Made by a program: the position numbers and the translations under genes. A stretch of DNA of 64,000 bases from a virus. The notes beneath the pieces are model-generated. The model was not told the origin of the DNA, ran no database searches, and was given only the letters and a program-made list of their open reading frames with translations. This document shows positions 52,298 through 61,966 of this stretch, in pieces; the stretch's first letter is position 1; every line of letters begins with the position of its first letter. The stretch is from the IMG/VR virus record IMGVR_UViG_3300035703_000038, positions 1-64,000 of that record; one strand, written 5' to 3'.

Positions 52298-54787
52298 ATG
52301 GGATATCAATGGAACGTAACAGGTAATCTACCAGATGGCTTAAAGCTGGTAACCGTCAATGGCGGTAGAAAAGGTTACCTTCAAGGTAAACCAACAAAGG
52401 TTGGTACGTTCAATTGGTCTATAACTGTTAGCGACGACTCTTCACCAGATCCTCAGACAGCCACACAAAACTATTCAATGAGTATTTCATCTGCTTTGTA
52501 CCTTGTTGGCTTTTTGGTTGATAGCTTTGGTCAGCTACCAAATGCAGTTAAGGGCGTAGCACTAAACACTGCATTCAATAGTAATAGATTGTCAGTACAA
52601 GAACTTGGCACTCACAATAGTGCATTTAGCGTGTCAGTTGTTAGAGGTACTGCACCTGCATGGATGACAATTACAGCTGGTGCCACAACTAACTATCAAG
52701 GTGATGGCGTTGGCCCAGCATTTAAATACTGTGCAGCTCCAATCACGTTTAATGGAACACCAACTACTGTAGGATTGTTTTCATTCACTATTAGAGTTTC
52801 ATCATCAACAACAGCGTTCCAGGATTTAGATGTCACGCTTGCTGTAGAGGAGCCAGGTACACAAGTAGAAAAGCTTGGCAATCTCTATATTCTCTCTGCT
52901 GAAAAGTCAGGCGTAAGTGAAGGTGAAACAATTAGAGTATATTTAAGAACAACCAACTTGACTGATGGTGCTACTGTTCCTTATAGAATACGTGGCATCA
53001 ATGGTTTCACAGCACAAGACATTAATGTTGCTCTTGATGGAAACTTCACAGTAACATCCACTGTATATAGAGAGCCAATATTTGTTACAATTGGTGGTAT
53101 CCTGTCAGAACAAATTGTGGGATATAAAGAAACGGTATACTACGATGGTTATATTGATATAACTGCTTCTGCTGATCTAACAACAGAAGGTGTTGAAACA
53201 TTTAATATTGATTTACCTACAATCACTACACCTGAAATAGGTTGGGTAACAGTACTACCAATTCAGATTTATGATACATCATTATCACCTGTTGTTAAAA
53301 CTTTAGTACCATCTGTAACAACTGTCCAGGAAGGTGGTTCATTTAATATTACACTAACCCACACTGGTGCATCACAAGGTACACAATTCTTCTATACAAT
53401 TGAAGGCGTATCATCTACTGATCTATTTGGTGAACCTCTTGGTGGAGAGTTTGTAATTGGTTATGATAATGGCCAGTTAATTATTCCAACAGGCAGCCAG
53501 ACAGCTGTAAAGACATTTAGAATCAAGCCAAATGGTATTGTTGATAACAATAGACAATTCAGAATTAGAATACCAGGCCTTGGTTTAAGTACAGTTGTTA
53601 GCATTACTGATGCCAACCCAACATATAGTCTATCATCAACATCGGATGAGATTAAGGAAGGCCAAACGGTAACATTCACTCTATACACATCTACTGTGGC
53701 TGATGGTACAACAATTCCTTATTCTATAACAGGCGTATCATCAACTGATGTTGGTGATTCTCTTGGCAACCCAATATCACTAAATGGATCGCTAACAATT
53801 AATAACAACTTAGCTGCCATAACAGTTAAGGCATTAGAGGATCTAACAACTGAAGCTGGCACTGAGACATTAACATTTAGCATCCCATCACTTGGCCTCA
53901 TTAAGCAAGTTAATATTATTGATACATCAACAACACCTGATCCTATTAATTATACAATGACGTTGTTGAAATCAAATGGCACTCCACTTGATGCATCTGA
54001 CACATTAACAGAAGGTGACACATTCTTTGTACAGATTGACTCTTCTGTCAATGCTATTGGTTCTGGTGTAAGATATGCAATCACTGGTCTAACAGACGCA
54101 GTTCTTGATACAGCTAACCCAACACCTGGACAGGTCACAAGCCTGACAGGCACATGGCTAATGTATGAAAGAGAGTTCTTAGGGTTTGCATCATCTTGGT
54201 ATATTGCTGTAGTTAAGACTAAGTCGGATGGTGGTGTTAATAATCTAAGAACGGTTACTGTATCGCTACCAGATATTGGTAAGCAAGCATCATTTAAGTT
54301 GAAGAGTGTTGCTGCCCCTATACCTCCAGCACCTCCTCCTCCGCCTCCTCCTCCACCGCCACCTCCTCCTCCACCATCTGTGGATCCAGTTGAGTTGGTG
54401 ATTGCGGCAACGCCAAAAGGATATGTTGGTGTCAACTATGGTATTGCAGGTCAGCCAATCTACGTATCGTATACTGGTGGTACTGGTCCATTAACATGGT
54501 CCGTATCATCTGGTTCATTGCCAACAGGTATGACTGCCGCCACAGAAAATAATAACAATATTGGACACATTTATTATCTAAGTGGTGCTCCAACAACTGT
54601 AGGCACATACTCATTCCAGATTACTGGCACTGATACACTAAGCGTATCAGATACATTATCACTATCCATTGTTGTAGAAAATCCACCAGCAGATGGTGGT
54701 GGAGACAATCCTGGTGGCGGTGGTACAATTCCTGGTGGTGGCGAAAATACACTGGACCAGAATATTGATGACCTGTTTGATAGGTAG
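52298..54787 (+). CDS. Modular adhesin with putative-Ig and Calx-beta-like repeats (829 aa)
   Basis: The first domain (NLPDGLKL...GYLQGKPTKVGTFNWSITVSDD) is a putative-Ig (He_PIG) module. At least three Calx-beta-like modules follow (VSEGETIRVYLRTTN, VQEGGSFNITLTHTG, IKEGQTVTFTLYTST, each ending in FNIDLP, FRIRIPGLG or LTFSIPSLG). A 15-proline linker (54,331-54,375) leads to a second He_PIG domain and a Gly-rich tail. These modules mediate adhesion in bacterial surface proteins, so binding to host surface polymers is likely. The protein is 11 bases downstream of the previous stop with a GGAG site. Confidence 0.8.
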   Translation: MGYQWNVTGNLPDGLKLVTVNGGRKGYLQGKPTKVGTFNWSITVSDDSSPDPQTATQNYSMSISSALYLVGFLVDSFGQLPNAVKGVALNTAFNSNRLSVQELGTHNSAFSVSVVRGTAPAWMTITAGATTNYQGDGVGPAFKYCAAPITFNGTPTTVGLFSFTIRVSSSTTAFQDLDVTLAVEEPGTQVEKLGNLYILSAEKSGVSEGETIRVYLRTTNLTDGATVPYRIRGINGFTAQDINVALDGNFTVTSTVYREPIFVTIGGILSEQIVGYKETVYYDGYIDITASADLTTEGVETFNIDLPTITTPEIGWVTVLPIQIYDTSLSPVVKTLVPSVTTVQEGGSFNITLTHTGASQGTQFFYTIEGVSSTDLFGEPLGGEFVIGYDNGQLIIPTGSQTAVKTFRIKPNGIVDNNRQFRIRIPGLGLSTVVSITDANPTYSLSSTSDEIKEGQTVTFTLYTSTVADGTTIPYSITGVSSTDVGDSLGNPISLNGSLTINNNLAAITVKALEDLTTEAGTETLTFSIPSLGLIKQVNIIDTSTTPDPINYTMTLLKSNGTPLDASDTLTEGDTFFVQIDSSVNAIGSGVRYAITGLTDAVLDTANPTPGQVTSLTGTWLMYEREFLGFASSWYIAVVKTKSDGGVNNLRTVTVSLPDIGKQASFKLKSVAAPIPPAPPPPPPPPPPPPPPPSVDPVELVIAATPKGYVGVNYGIAGQPIYVSYTGGTGPLTWSVSSGSLPTGMTAATENNNNIGHIYYLSGAPTTVGTYSFQITGTDTLSVSDTLSLSIVVENPPADGGGDNPGGGGTIPGGGENTLDQNIDDLFDR

Positions 54788-54789
54788 AT

Positions 54790-54797
54790 TATAAATA
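54790..54797 (+). promoter_or_regulatory. T4-type late promoter for the adhesin gene at 54,863
   Basis: An exact TATAAATA starting two bases after the previous stop codon. The leader to ATG 54863 is about 60 bases and structured. Confidence 0.82.
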
Positions 54798-54804
54798 ACT
54801 GAAA

Positions 54805-54844
54805 GGGGTCTATATAGACTCCATTATATCCCAGTACATACTGG
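54805..54844 (+). repeat. Two hairpins in the leader of the 54,863 gene
   Basis: The first (54,805-54,822) is centred on the palindrome GTCTATATAGAC with flanking G/C pairs. The second (54,831-54,844) is a perfect CCAGT-ACAT-ACTGG hairpin. No T-run follows, so they are more likely leader-RNA structures than terminators. A GAGG ribosome-binding site at about 54,854 follows them. Confidence 0.6.
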
Positions 54845-54862
54845 TTACAATTTGAGGGCCAC

Positions 54863-57800
54863 ATGGCAACAAAGTTTCAGATTAAAAGAACGTCTGTATC
54901 TGGACGTACGCCTAACACAACAAATTCTGCAAACTCATCTTATATTGCAGCAGGCGAGCTTGCCTTAAATTTAACTGATAAGAAGATGTATTCTTCTAAT
55001 GGTACCAATTATTTTGAGATTGGTGCTTTCAAAGTTGAACTAATTAATTCTACTTCAAATGTCTCCACATTCACTGAGATTTCAACACTCCAGTTTGATG
55101 AGGATAGTGGCTTTGATGTAACAAGCCCATCAGCTGGCGTCGCCAAAGTTGCGATGAATAGCACATTCAAGTACTGGCAGGTTGATGGCACAACAGAGCT
55201 TACAGCAACTGGATTAGATACTGTAAACTTCATTAGTGGTGATAATATTACTATCACTGCAAATGGTGCCAACACTCCTCAGTCAATTGCATTCTCGACA
55301 TCACTTACACCAACATTTACATCACTAACTGTCGGCAATAGTACTGTTAACACTGTCGTCAACTCTACGGCGATTGCTGTATCTAAGATCTTTGCCAATG
55401 GTGGTGTTGGTTCAAGTGGCCAGGTTCTAACATCCAATGGTACTGGTATCTATTGGGAAGATAGTACTGGTGCTGCATTTTCCGTATCAAGTGAAACATT
55501 TAATGCTAATGGCTCAAACACCCAGTTTACATTAGCACAGACAACAACATCACTTGAAACATTTGTGTTCTTAAATGGTGTTGCCCAAATACCAACAACA
55601 GATTATTCCATATCTGGTACAACTCTAACATTTGTAGTAGCACCATCAAATGGTGATGTTATTGAAGTTAGAACAATTAACATTCCTACTGTATCAGGTA
55701 TTACATTTACATTAGATAGTTTTACAGGTAATGGTAGCAATACAAACTACACATTATCTACAGCATTATCGTCTAACACAACTACGTTTGTTTATTTGAA
55801 TGGTGTCGCTCAAGTACCAACTACAGATTATGGTGTAAGTGGTTCAACGTTAACCTTTTTATCGGCACCGCCAAACTTGGAGCAGATTCGCGCATTAACT
55901 ATTAATCCAACTGGCGATTATGCATCTGATTCATTTACTGCAAATAGTACAGTTAATAATAATTTTACATTATCTATTCCAACAACAACATTTAGAACCT
56001 TAGTATTCATTAATGGTGTTGCCCAAGCTCCATCTATAGATTATATTGTAAGTGGATTGACATTATCATTAACAAATAATGCCGCCGCCAATGATGTTGT
56101 TCAGGTAAGATCATTTTATGAAGAACCAAGTGCTAGTGGTGCCAATACAACAATCCAATATAATGCATCAAGCAGACTAAAAGGTTCACTTGGATTTACA
56201 TTTAACGAAACAACAAATAATGTAACAATTGGTAACACACTAACTGTTCCAAACCTAAGAATTAATGCATCAAACCCTCCAGCAAATTCAACTTCAACCG
56301 GCTCTACTGGTACAGTTGCATGGGATAGTGATTATCTATATGTTGCAGTAGGAACAAATACTTGGAAGAAAACACCAATTACAACTGATGGTGCCGGTGG
56401 TGGTGGAGGCAGTGCCAACACAGCTGGTGCCAACACAGAAATCCAATTTAACGATAGTGGAGTACTTGGCGCTAATAATAAATTTACATTCAATAAAGAT
56501 ACATCAACACTAGCTGTTGGTTCAAATGTAACTGTTAACACAAGCACCATCTTTATTGGTAACAGCTCTGTTAATACTACAATCACTGCTGGTAATGTTC
56601 ATCTACAGGGCACCCAGCTAACAGTTGGTAATGTTGTATTAACTGGCGAACAAATTACTATTGGTAATAGTACAGTGAATACTGTATTTACAGCCAACTC
56701 ATTTGGCCTTGGTATGGCAAGACAGTCATTTGCTGGCAATGGTTCAAACACGCAGTTCACCCTGTCGGCAGAACCAACAAATGAAAGTCATACTCTTGTG
56801 TTTGTTGATAGAGTAATTCAAAGAGATTCTGATTATAACATTGCAGGTGCAGTACTAACATTTACATCAGCACCAGATAATGGATCTGATATTGACGTTT
56901 ATGTGGCACGTGCTGGTGTATCAGCAGGTCCAAGTGTTGGATATAGTGTAACAAGAAATGAATTCACTGGTAATGGTTCTAATACAAACTTCTCATTATC
57001 GGCAGCTCCGCAGTCTGAGTCCCATGTATTGGTATTTGTTGATGGTATGATTCAAAGGGATTCAGATTTTACTATATCTGGATCAACACTAATATTTGTG
57101 GCAGCACCAGATAATGGATCTGAGATTCAAACATTTGTATATCAGAGTGCAGTTGCTCTTGCTGGTGGCTCAAATACAAATATTGTATTTAACGACTCAA
57201 CAGCAGCTAATGGTTCAGCTGGCTTTACATTCAACAAAACAACAAATAATGTTACAATTAGCAACACATTAAGTGTTGGTAATAGTACCGTCAACACAAC
57301 CATACGTCCTAATGGTGCAACATTCAGTGGTGATCTAATGCCATCTGCTAATGTTACCTATGATATTGGTAACTCATCAATGAGATGGAAAGATTTGTGG
57401 TTATCTGGTTCAACAATCAATCTTGGTGGTGCTTCCATTAAGACTGACACTGATACTGGTGCCATTGCTCTCATCCCAAAGCCAACTGTTGCTAATCCAG
57501 ATCCAGTTGCTATGGTCGTATCACCAACCGGTGGTATTACATCTGTACCAACAACAGGGGGTGTTCCGGCAGCAAATGCTGTTGCTGAGGCTGCAGAGTC
57601 TAATACAGCATCTCCTGTTCCAATTGATATCACGTCCACAGCACCAGCAAATGGTCAGGCTCTAATTTGGAGTTCGTCTGCTAATACATTTGTTCCTGGT
57701 AATGTTGCAGCAGGCGGTGCTTCATCCGATATTCCAAAGATTACTGGTCTTGTATATCCTAGTGATGATACTGCTGCCAACACATCTGGCGGTCAGACAG

Positions 57801-60184
57801 TGTATATTAGCGGATCTAACTTTGCTGCAAACTGTGTTGTGTATATTAATGGATCAGCTGCACCATCAATTTCTTTCATTAGTTCGAGCAATGTTGGCTT
57901 TACTACTCCGGCACTATCAGCTAACATATATCCAGTATATGTAATTAATCCAGGCGATGGTGCAACTGCAATCCACATTCCTGGGTTGAATGTATCTGGT
58001 GTACCTAACTGGTCAACTGCAGCTGGCAGCCTTGGAGACGTGGATGCAGCCAGCTCCTGGAGCTTCAGCGTATCTGCTACAAGTGACTCAAATGTTACAT
58101 ATACATTAGCTGGTGGCAGTTCGTTGCCAACTGGTATTACTCTAGCATCTAATGGTCTAATTAGTGGTACAATGTCATCGCCACCTGGATCTGAAACAAC
58201 GTACAATTTCAGTGTTGTTGCTACGGACGGTGAAAACCAGGATGCTTCAAGATCATTTAGTGTGACTGTATCATTATTAGATCCATATTTTTACTTAACC
58301 ACTTTGCTTGTCCACGCAGATGGTACCAATAATCAAAACAACCATGCCTTTGTAGAGTCCACAGCTAATAATTTAACCATTACACGAACAGGCACTCCAA
58401 CACAGGGAAGCTTTAGTCCATTTAGTCAGACTGGATGGGGTGCATATTTTGATGGAACTGGTGACTATATTAGAAAATCAGGTAGTGGTGTTTTGACAGA
58501 TTCTGGTAATGTTACAATTGAATGCTGGGCCTGGCCATTAACTTCGTCTGTTATAGGATTGTTTGATGGTGGACCTGGTCAAGCAACCATCTTAAGAAAT
58601 TATCCTGCAAACAATATTGGAAAGCAGGGTGGCAATACCATCAGTTTTACAATGACGCAAAACGCTTGGAATCATTTAGCTTTGACTGTTACTAGTGGTG
58701 GCACTGCAACACTGTATATTAATGGAGCAAGCGTAGGGACATCATCGTTTGGGTCTTATAGTGGTGGTAGTAATTTTGATATAGGAACTATTAATGGTGG
58801 TGGCGATGGCGCCTTCAATGGGTTTATTTCAAACTTTAGAGTAACTAAATCCATCGTTTACAGTGGAAACTTCACACCCTCGACCACTCCTCTAACTGCA
58901 ATCTCTAACACATCACTATTAACCTGCCAGTCTAATAGAGTTATCGATAACTCTACAAACACATACGCGTTAGCTCGTAATGGTGATACTAAGATAATTC
59001 CATTCTCACCATTTGCTCCATCGGCTGCATACACTGGAGCAGGTATTGGTGGCTCCGTCTATATTCCTGCAGGTACAAATGGATTAACTGTAGCAAGCGT
59101 TCCAACAATTGGATCAGGAAACTTTACTGTTGAGGGTTGGTTCTGGCCAACTAATGATACTGTTCGTTCAGAATTTGACTCTGCATGGTGTACAAATGCT
59201 GGCAACTTCAATGGTACAGACTCAATGCAAGGAGCTGTGAGAAGTAACCATGTAATTTTCAGATCCAATGGCACATCCGATATAACAGCTTCTGTGTCAA
59301 TAGCAAATCAATGGAGTCACATTGCATGGGTCAGAAATGGCACAACAGTAACCATATATGTAAATGGTACATCAGTGGTATCTGGAACATACAGCAATTC
59401 GTTGGCTGGAGGAAATCTTTTCATTAGCCGTCCTGACTCAAATCAATTCAGGTTTAATGGTTGGATTTCCGGATTCAGAATTTTAGCTGGAACTGCACTA
59501 TATACTGGAAACTTCACGCCACCAACTTCTCCACCAACAACAATTGCTAATACTATTGCATTACTCAACTTCACCAACGCAGGCATCTTTGATCAAACAG
59601 CGAAGAACGTTCTTGAAACAGTTGGCGATGCAAAAGTCAGTACAGCACAGTACAAGTATGGTACTGCATCGATGTATTTTGATGGGACTGGTGATTATTT
59701 AAAAATTCCAAATACACCAGCATTTAACCTTTCTGCTGGAGATTGGACAATTGAGTGCTGGATAAATTTATCTGCCCTCACCGCAGAAGCGCGTATATGG
59801 TCACTTGGAACATATGGATCAAATCCTGAAGTTGCTTTGCTTATCGGTGGTGGTGGTGCTGGTGGAAGTTCGAACGATCTTCAATTTAATTACCTTGGAA
59901 ACTCAACCTTAATAACTGCATCTAGTGTTAATTCTACAGGCGTATGGATGCACGTTGCTGTTGTCAGATATTCAGGAACTACAACACTGTATGTAAACGG
60001 AGTTTCTAAAGGAACAACTGCAACAAACCCCTGGACTTCTTCATCGACGAGTTTTTGGATTGGCGGTTGGTCACAAAACAATAACCAAATGACTGGATAC
60101 ATTGACGATCTTCGCATCACCAAAGGTTATGCTCGCTATACATCTAACTTTACACCACCAACATCAGCATTCAAGAATAGGTAA
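54863..60184 (+). CDS. Giant tail fiber/adhesin with IPT and LamG-like modules (1,773 aa)
   Basis: The N-terminus MATKFQIKRTSVSGRTPNTT is a fiber attachment module. Next are five copies of a ~65-residue beta domain (start FxGNGSNTQFTL, core VFVNGVAQ...DYxxSG), GNSTVN-type shaft repeats, an IPT/TIG domain (PKITGLVYPSDDTAANTSGGQTVYISGSNF), and a He_PIG domain. Three LamG/concanavalin-like domains end it (FDGTGDYI...VTIECWAW; VEGWFWP; FDGTGDYL...WTIECWIN), a fold that binds glycans. It is likely the main host-recognition protein. The next gene begins seven bases later. Confidence 0.86.
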   Translation: MATKFQIKRTSVSGRTPNTTNSANSSYIAAGELALNLTDKKMYSSNGTNYFEIGAFKVELINSTSNVSTFTEISTLQFDEDSGFDVTSPSAGVAKVAMNSTFKYWQVDGTTELTATGLDTVNFISGDNITITANGANTPQSIAFSTSLTPTFTSLTVGNSTVNTVVNSTAIAVSKIFANGGVGSSGQVLTSNGTGIYWEDSTGAAFSVSSETFNANGSNTQFTLAQTTTSLETFVFLNGVAQIPTTDYSISGTTLTFVVAPSNGDVIEVRTINIPTVSGITFTLDSFTGNGSNTNYTLSTALSSNTTTFVYLNGVAQVPTTDYGVSGSTLTFLSAPPNLEQIRALTINPTGDYASDSFTANSTVNNNFTLSIPTTTFRTLVFINGVAQAPSIDYIVSGLTLSLTNNAAANDVVQVRSFYEEPSASGANTTIQYNASSRLKGSLGFTFNETTNNVTIGNTLTVPNLRINASNPPANSTSTGSTGTVAWDSDYLYVAVGTNTWKKTPITTDGAGGGGGSANTAGANTEIQFNDSGVLGANNKFTFNKDTSTLAVGSNVTVNTSTIFIGNSSVNTTITAGNVHLQGTQLTVGNVVLTGEQITIGNSTVNTVFTANSFGLGMARQSFAGNGSNTQFTLSAEPTNESHTLVFVDRVIQRDSDYNIAGAVLTFTSAPDNGSDIDVYVARAGVSAGPSVGYSVTRNEFTGNGSNTNFSLSAAPQSESHVLVFVDGMIQRDSDFTISGSTLIFVAAPDNGSEIQTFVYQSAVALAGGSNTNIVFNDSTAANGSAGFTFNKTTNNVTISNTLSVGNSTVNTTIRPNGATFSGDLMPSANVTYDIGNSSMRWKDLWLSGSTINLGGASIKTDTDTGAIALIPKPTVANPDPVAMVVSPTGGITSVPTTGGVPAANAVAEAAESNTASPVPIDITSTAPANGQALIWSSSANTFVPGNVAAGGASSDIPKITGLVYPSDDTAANTSGGQTVYISGSNFAANCVVYINGSAAPSISFISSSNVGFTTPALSANIYPVYVINPGDGATAIHIPGLNVSGVPNWSTAAGSLGDVDAASSWSFSVSATSDSNVTYTLAGGSSLPTGITLASNGLISGTMSSPPGSETTYNFSVVATDGENQDASRSFSVTVSLLDPYFYLTTLLVHADGTNNQNNHAFVESTANNLTITRTGTPTQGSFSPFSQTGWGAYFDGTGDYIRKSGSGVLTDSGNVTIECWAWPLTSSVIGLFDGGPGQATILRNYPANNIGKQGGNTISFTMTQNAWNHLALTVTSGGTATLYINGASVGTSSFGSYSGGSNFDIGTINGGGDGAFNGFISNFRVTKSIVYSGNFTPSTTPLTAISNTSLLTCQSNRVIDNSTNTYALARNGDTKIIPFSPFAPSAAYTGAGIGGSVYIPAGTNGLTVASVPTIGSGNFTVEGWFWPTNDTVRSEFDSAWCTNAGNFNGTDSMQGAVRSNHVIFRSNGTSDITASVSIANQWSHIAWVRNGTTVTIYVNGTSVVSGTYSNSLAGGNLFISRPDSNQFRFNGWISGFRILAGTALYTGNFTPPTSPPTTIANTIALLNFTNAGIFDQTAKNVLETVGDAKVSTAQYKYGTASMYFDGTGDYLKIPNTPAFNLSAGDWTIECWINLSALTAEARIWSLGTYGSNPEVALLIGGGGAGGSSNDLQFNYLGNSTLITASSVNSTGVWMHVAVVRYSGTTTLYVNGVSKGTTATNPWTSSSTSFWIGGWSQNNNQMTGYIDDLRITKGYARYTSNFTPPTSAFKNR
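57424..58287 (+). repeat. Duplicated fiber module, copy 1
   Basis: This segment encodes GGASIKTDTDTGAIALIPKP through the IPT/TIG and He_PIG domains (SFSVTVSLLDPYF). It is clearly homologous to 60,262-61,107 over about 285 residues, with long identical stretches such as SDIPKITGLVYP and SSNVGFTTPALS. Confidence 0.85.
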
Positions 60185-60191
60185 CTGAAAT

Positions 60192-61949
60192 ATGGCTCGT
60201 AAGTTTCCAGGTAGAGCATTTGATCCTAACTCATCAATAACAGTCACATCGATTGTAGTTGGTGGCGCTTCGATCCAAACAGATAGTAACACTGGTGCTA
60301 TTGCTCTAATACCTAAGCCAACAGATTCCAACCCCAATCCAGTTGCAGCAGTCGTCGCTCCAACCGGTGGTATCACTACCGTTAACACAACAGCAGGTGT
60401 TGCTGCCACAAATGCTATTGGTGCTGCGGCAGCTGCCAATACAGCATCTCCAGTTGCTATTGATATAGCAACATCTGCTCCTGCAAATGGTCAAGCTTTA
60501 GTCTGGAATGCATCTGCTAGTAAGTTTGTTCCCGGCAACGTTGCAAGTGGTGGATCTGATATACCAAAGATTACTGGTCTTGTATATCCAGACGATGATA
60601 CTGCAGCTAACACCTCAGGTGGCCAAACAATTTACATAACGGGCAATAACTTTGTAAGTAATTGCAAAGTTTACATTAATAATACACTAGCACCATCCAT
60701 AACATTTGTCGGCTCTAGCAATGTTGGATTTACAACACCTGCCTTATCTGTTAACACATATCCATTGTATCTTGTAAATCCAGATGGTGGTACTGCAGTG
60801 TTTATTCCAGGCTTGGATGTGTCGTCTTTACCTACATGGGTAACAAGCTCAGAACTTACTAGTTTTGGTGCCTCTGCTACAATTACCCGTACACTTGAGG
60901 CAACTAGTGATTCAACGGTTACATATTCACTAGCTGGTGGCAGCAGCTTACCGTCTGGTTTAACATTAGCATCTAATGGTGTATTGAGTGGAACATTAAC
61001 ATCCCCGCCGGCGTCTGCGACAACATATAATTTTAGTGTTGTGGCAACAGATGAAGAGATGCAAACAGCTACAAGAGCATTTAGTATTACAGCAACAGTT
61101 TATGACTTTGCAATTAGTCCTTCCGTTGGAGGTGTCTCTAACTGGACATTCGCAACAGACGGAAATCTAATATTGACTGACCCAGGTGAGTACACATTAA
61201 CATTTGCAGCAAGTGTCACAAAAAATGTTAAGATGTGGGGTGCCGGTGGTAAGGCAGGTAGTGGTGGTGTTGATGGTTGGGGTAACGGTGGTGCTGGTGG
61301 TGCCGCAACTGGTAACGTAAGTTTTGCTTCTGGTAGCAGCTATAAAATTAGAGTTCCTGCTGCTGGTGCAACAGGAAATGCTCCAGCATTAGCATATGGG
61401 GCTGGTAATGGTGGTGGTGGTAGTTATGGTTGTGGATCTGCTGGCTCGGGTGGTGGTTATGCAGGTATATTCCTATCAAGCGTCACACAGGGCAATGCAA
61501 TATTGATGGCTGGCGGTGGCGGTGGTGGCGCAAGTAGTAGAGGCGACTGTCGAGGCGGCCGTAGTGGTATGGCGGGTGGTGGTACTGCAGGACAGACAAA
61601 TCCCGATGGATACCATGGTACACCAGGAACTCAGTCAGCAGGTGGTTCGGCCGGTGGCGGTGGCACAGCCGGCTCAGCGCTACAAGGTGGCAATGGTGGC
61701 ACCGGTGGTGGCGGTGCTGGTGGTGGTTATTATGGTGGTGGCACAGGAACAAACGCCAGCAGCGATGGTGGCGGTGGTGGAGGCGGTGGATCCGGTTATT
61801 TCAACCCAAGCCTCGTCTCAAGTGCTACCCTATATACAGGGTCTGGCACTACTCCAGGAAACAATAGTGATGGTAATAGGGGTACTGCAGGTGCTTCTGG
61901 AGTAGGCGGTTCAACACCAACAAACGGTAAAGTGGTTATTACCGCGTAA
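60192..61949 (+). CDS. Tail fiber with IPT/He_PIG modules and Gly-rich C-terminal receptor domain (585 aa)
   Basis: The first ~305 residues duplicate the IPT/TIG plus He_PIG block of the preceding gene. After FAISPSVGGVSNWTFATDG comes a Gly-rich domain of ~210 residues (KMWGAGGKAGSGG, then several GGGGG runs) of the poly-Gly-II type seen in receptor-binding adhesins such as T-even gp38 and other fibers. Variable loops between Gly runs usually set specificity. It is likely an alternative or accessory receptor-binding protein. Confidence 0.83.
   Translation: MARKFPGRAFDPNSSITVTSIVVGGASIQTDSNTGAIALIPKPTDSNPNPVAAVVAPTGGITTVNTTAGVAATNAIGAAAAANTASPVAIDIATSAPANGQALVWNASASKFVPGNVASGGSDIPKITGLVYPDDDTAANTSGGQTIYITGNNFVSNCKVYINNTLAPSITFVGSSNVGFTTPALSVNTYPLYLVNPDGGTAVFIPGLDVSSLPTWVTSSELTSFGASATITRTLEATSDSTVTYSLAGGSSLPSGLTLASNGVLSGTLTSPPASATTYNFSVVATDEEMQTATRAFSITATVYDFAISPSVGGVSNWTFATDGNLILTDPGEYTLTFAASVTKNVKMWGAGGKAGSGGVDGWGNGGAGGAATGNVSFASGSSYKIRVPAAGATGNAPALAYGAGNGGGGSYGCGSAGSGGGYAGIFLSSVTQGNAILMAGGGGGGASSRGDCRGGRSGMAGGGTAGQTNPDGYHGTPGTQSAGGSAGGGGTAGSALQGGNGGTGGGGAGGGYYGGGTGTNASSDGGGGGGGGSGYFNPSLVSSATLYTGSGTTPGNNSDGNRGTAGASGVGGSTPTNGKVVITA
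60262..61107 (+). repeat. Duplicated fiber module, copy 2
   Basis: Encodes the same IPT/TIG plus He_PIG block as 57,424-58,287 but then joins a Gly-rich domain instead of LamG domains. This is domain shuffling by tandem duplication of a fiber core. Confidence 0.85.
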
Positions 61950-61966
61950 TTTAAAAGGATTATCAA

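Noticed and set aside
54805-54844. Intrinsic terminator in the leader of the 54,863 gene
   Set aside because: The hairpins are not followed by a T-run and lie downstream of a late promoter, where termination would silence the gene.
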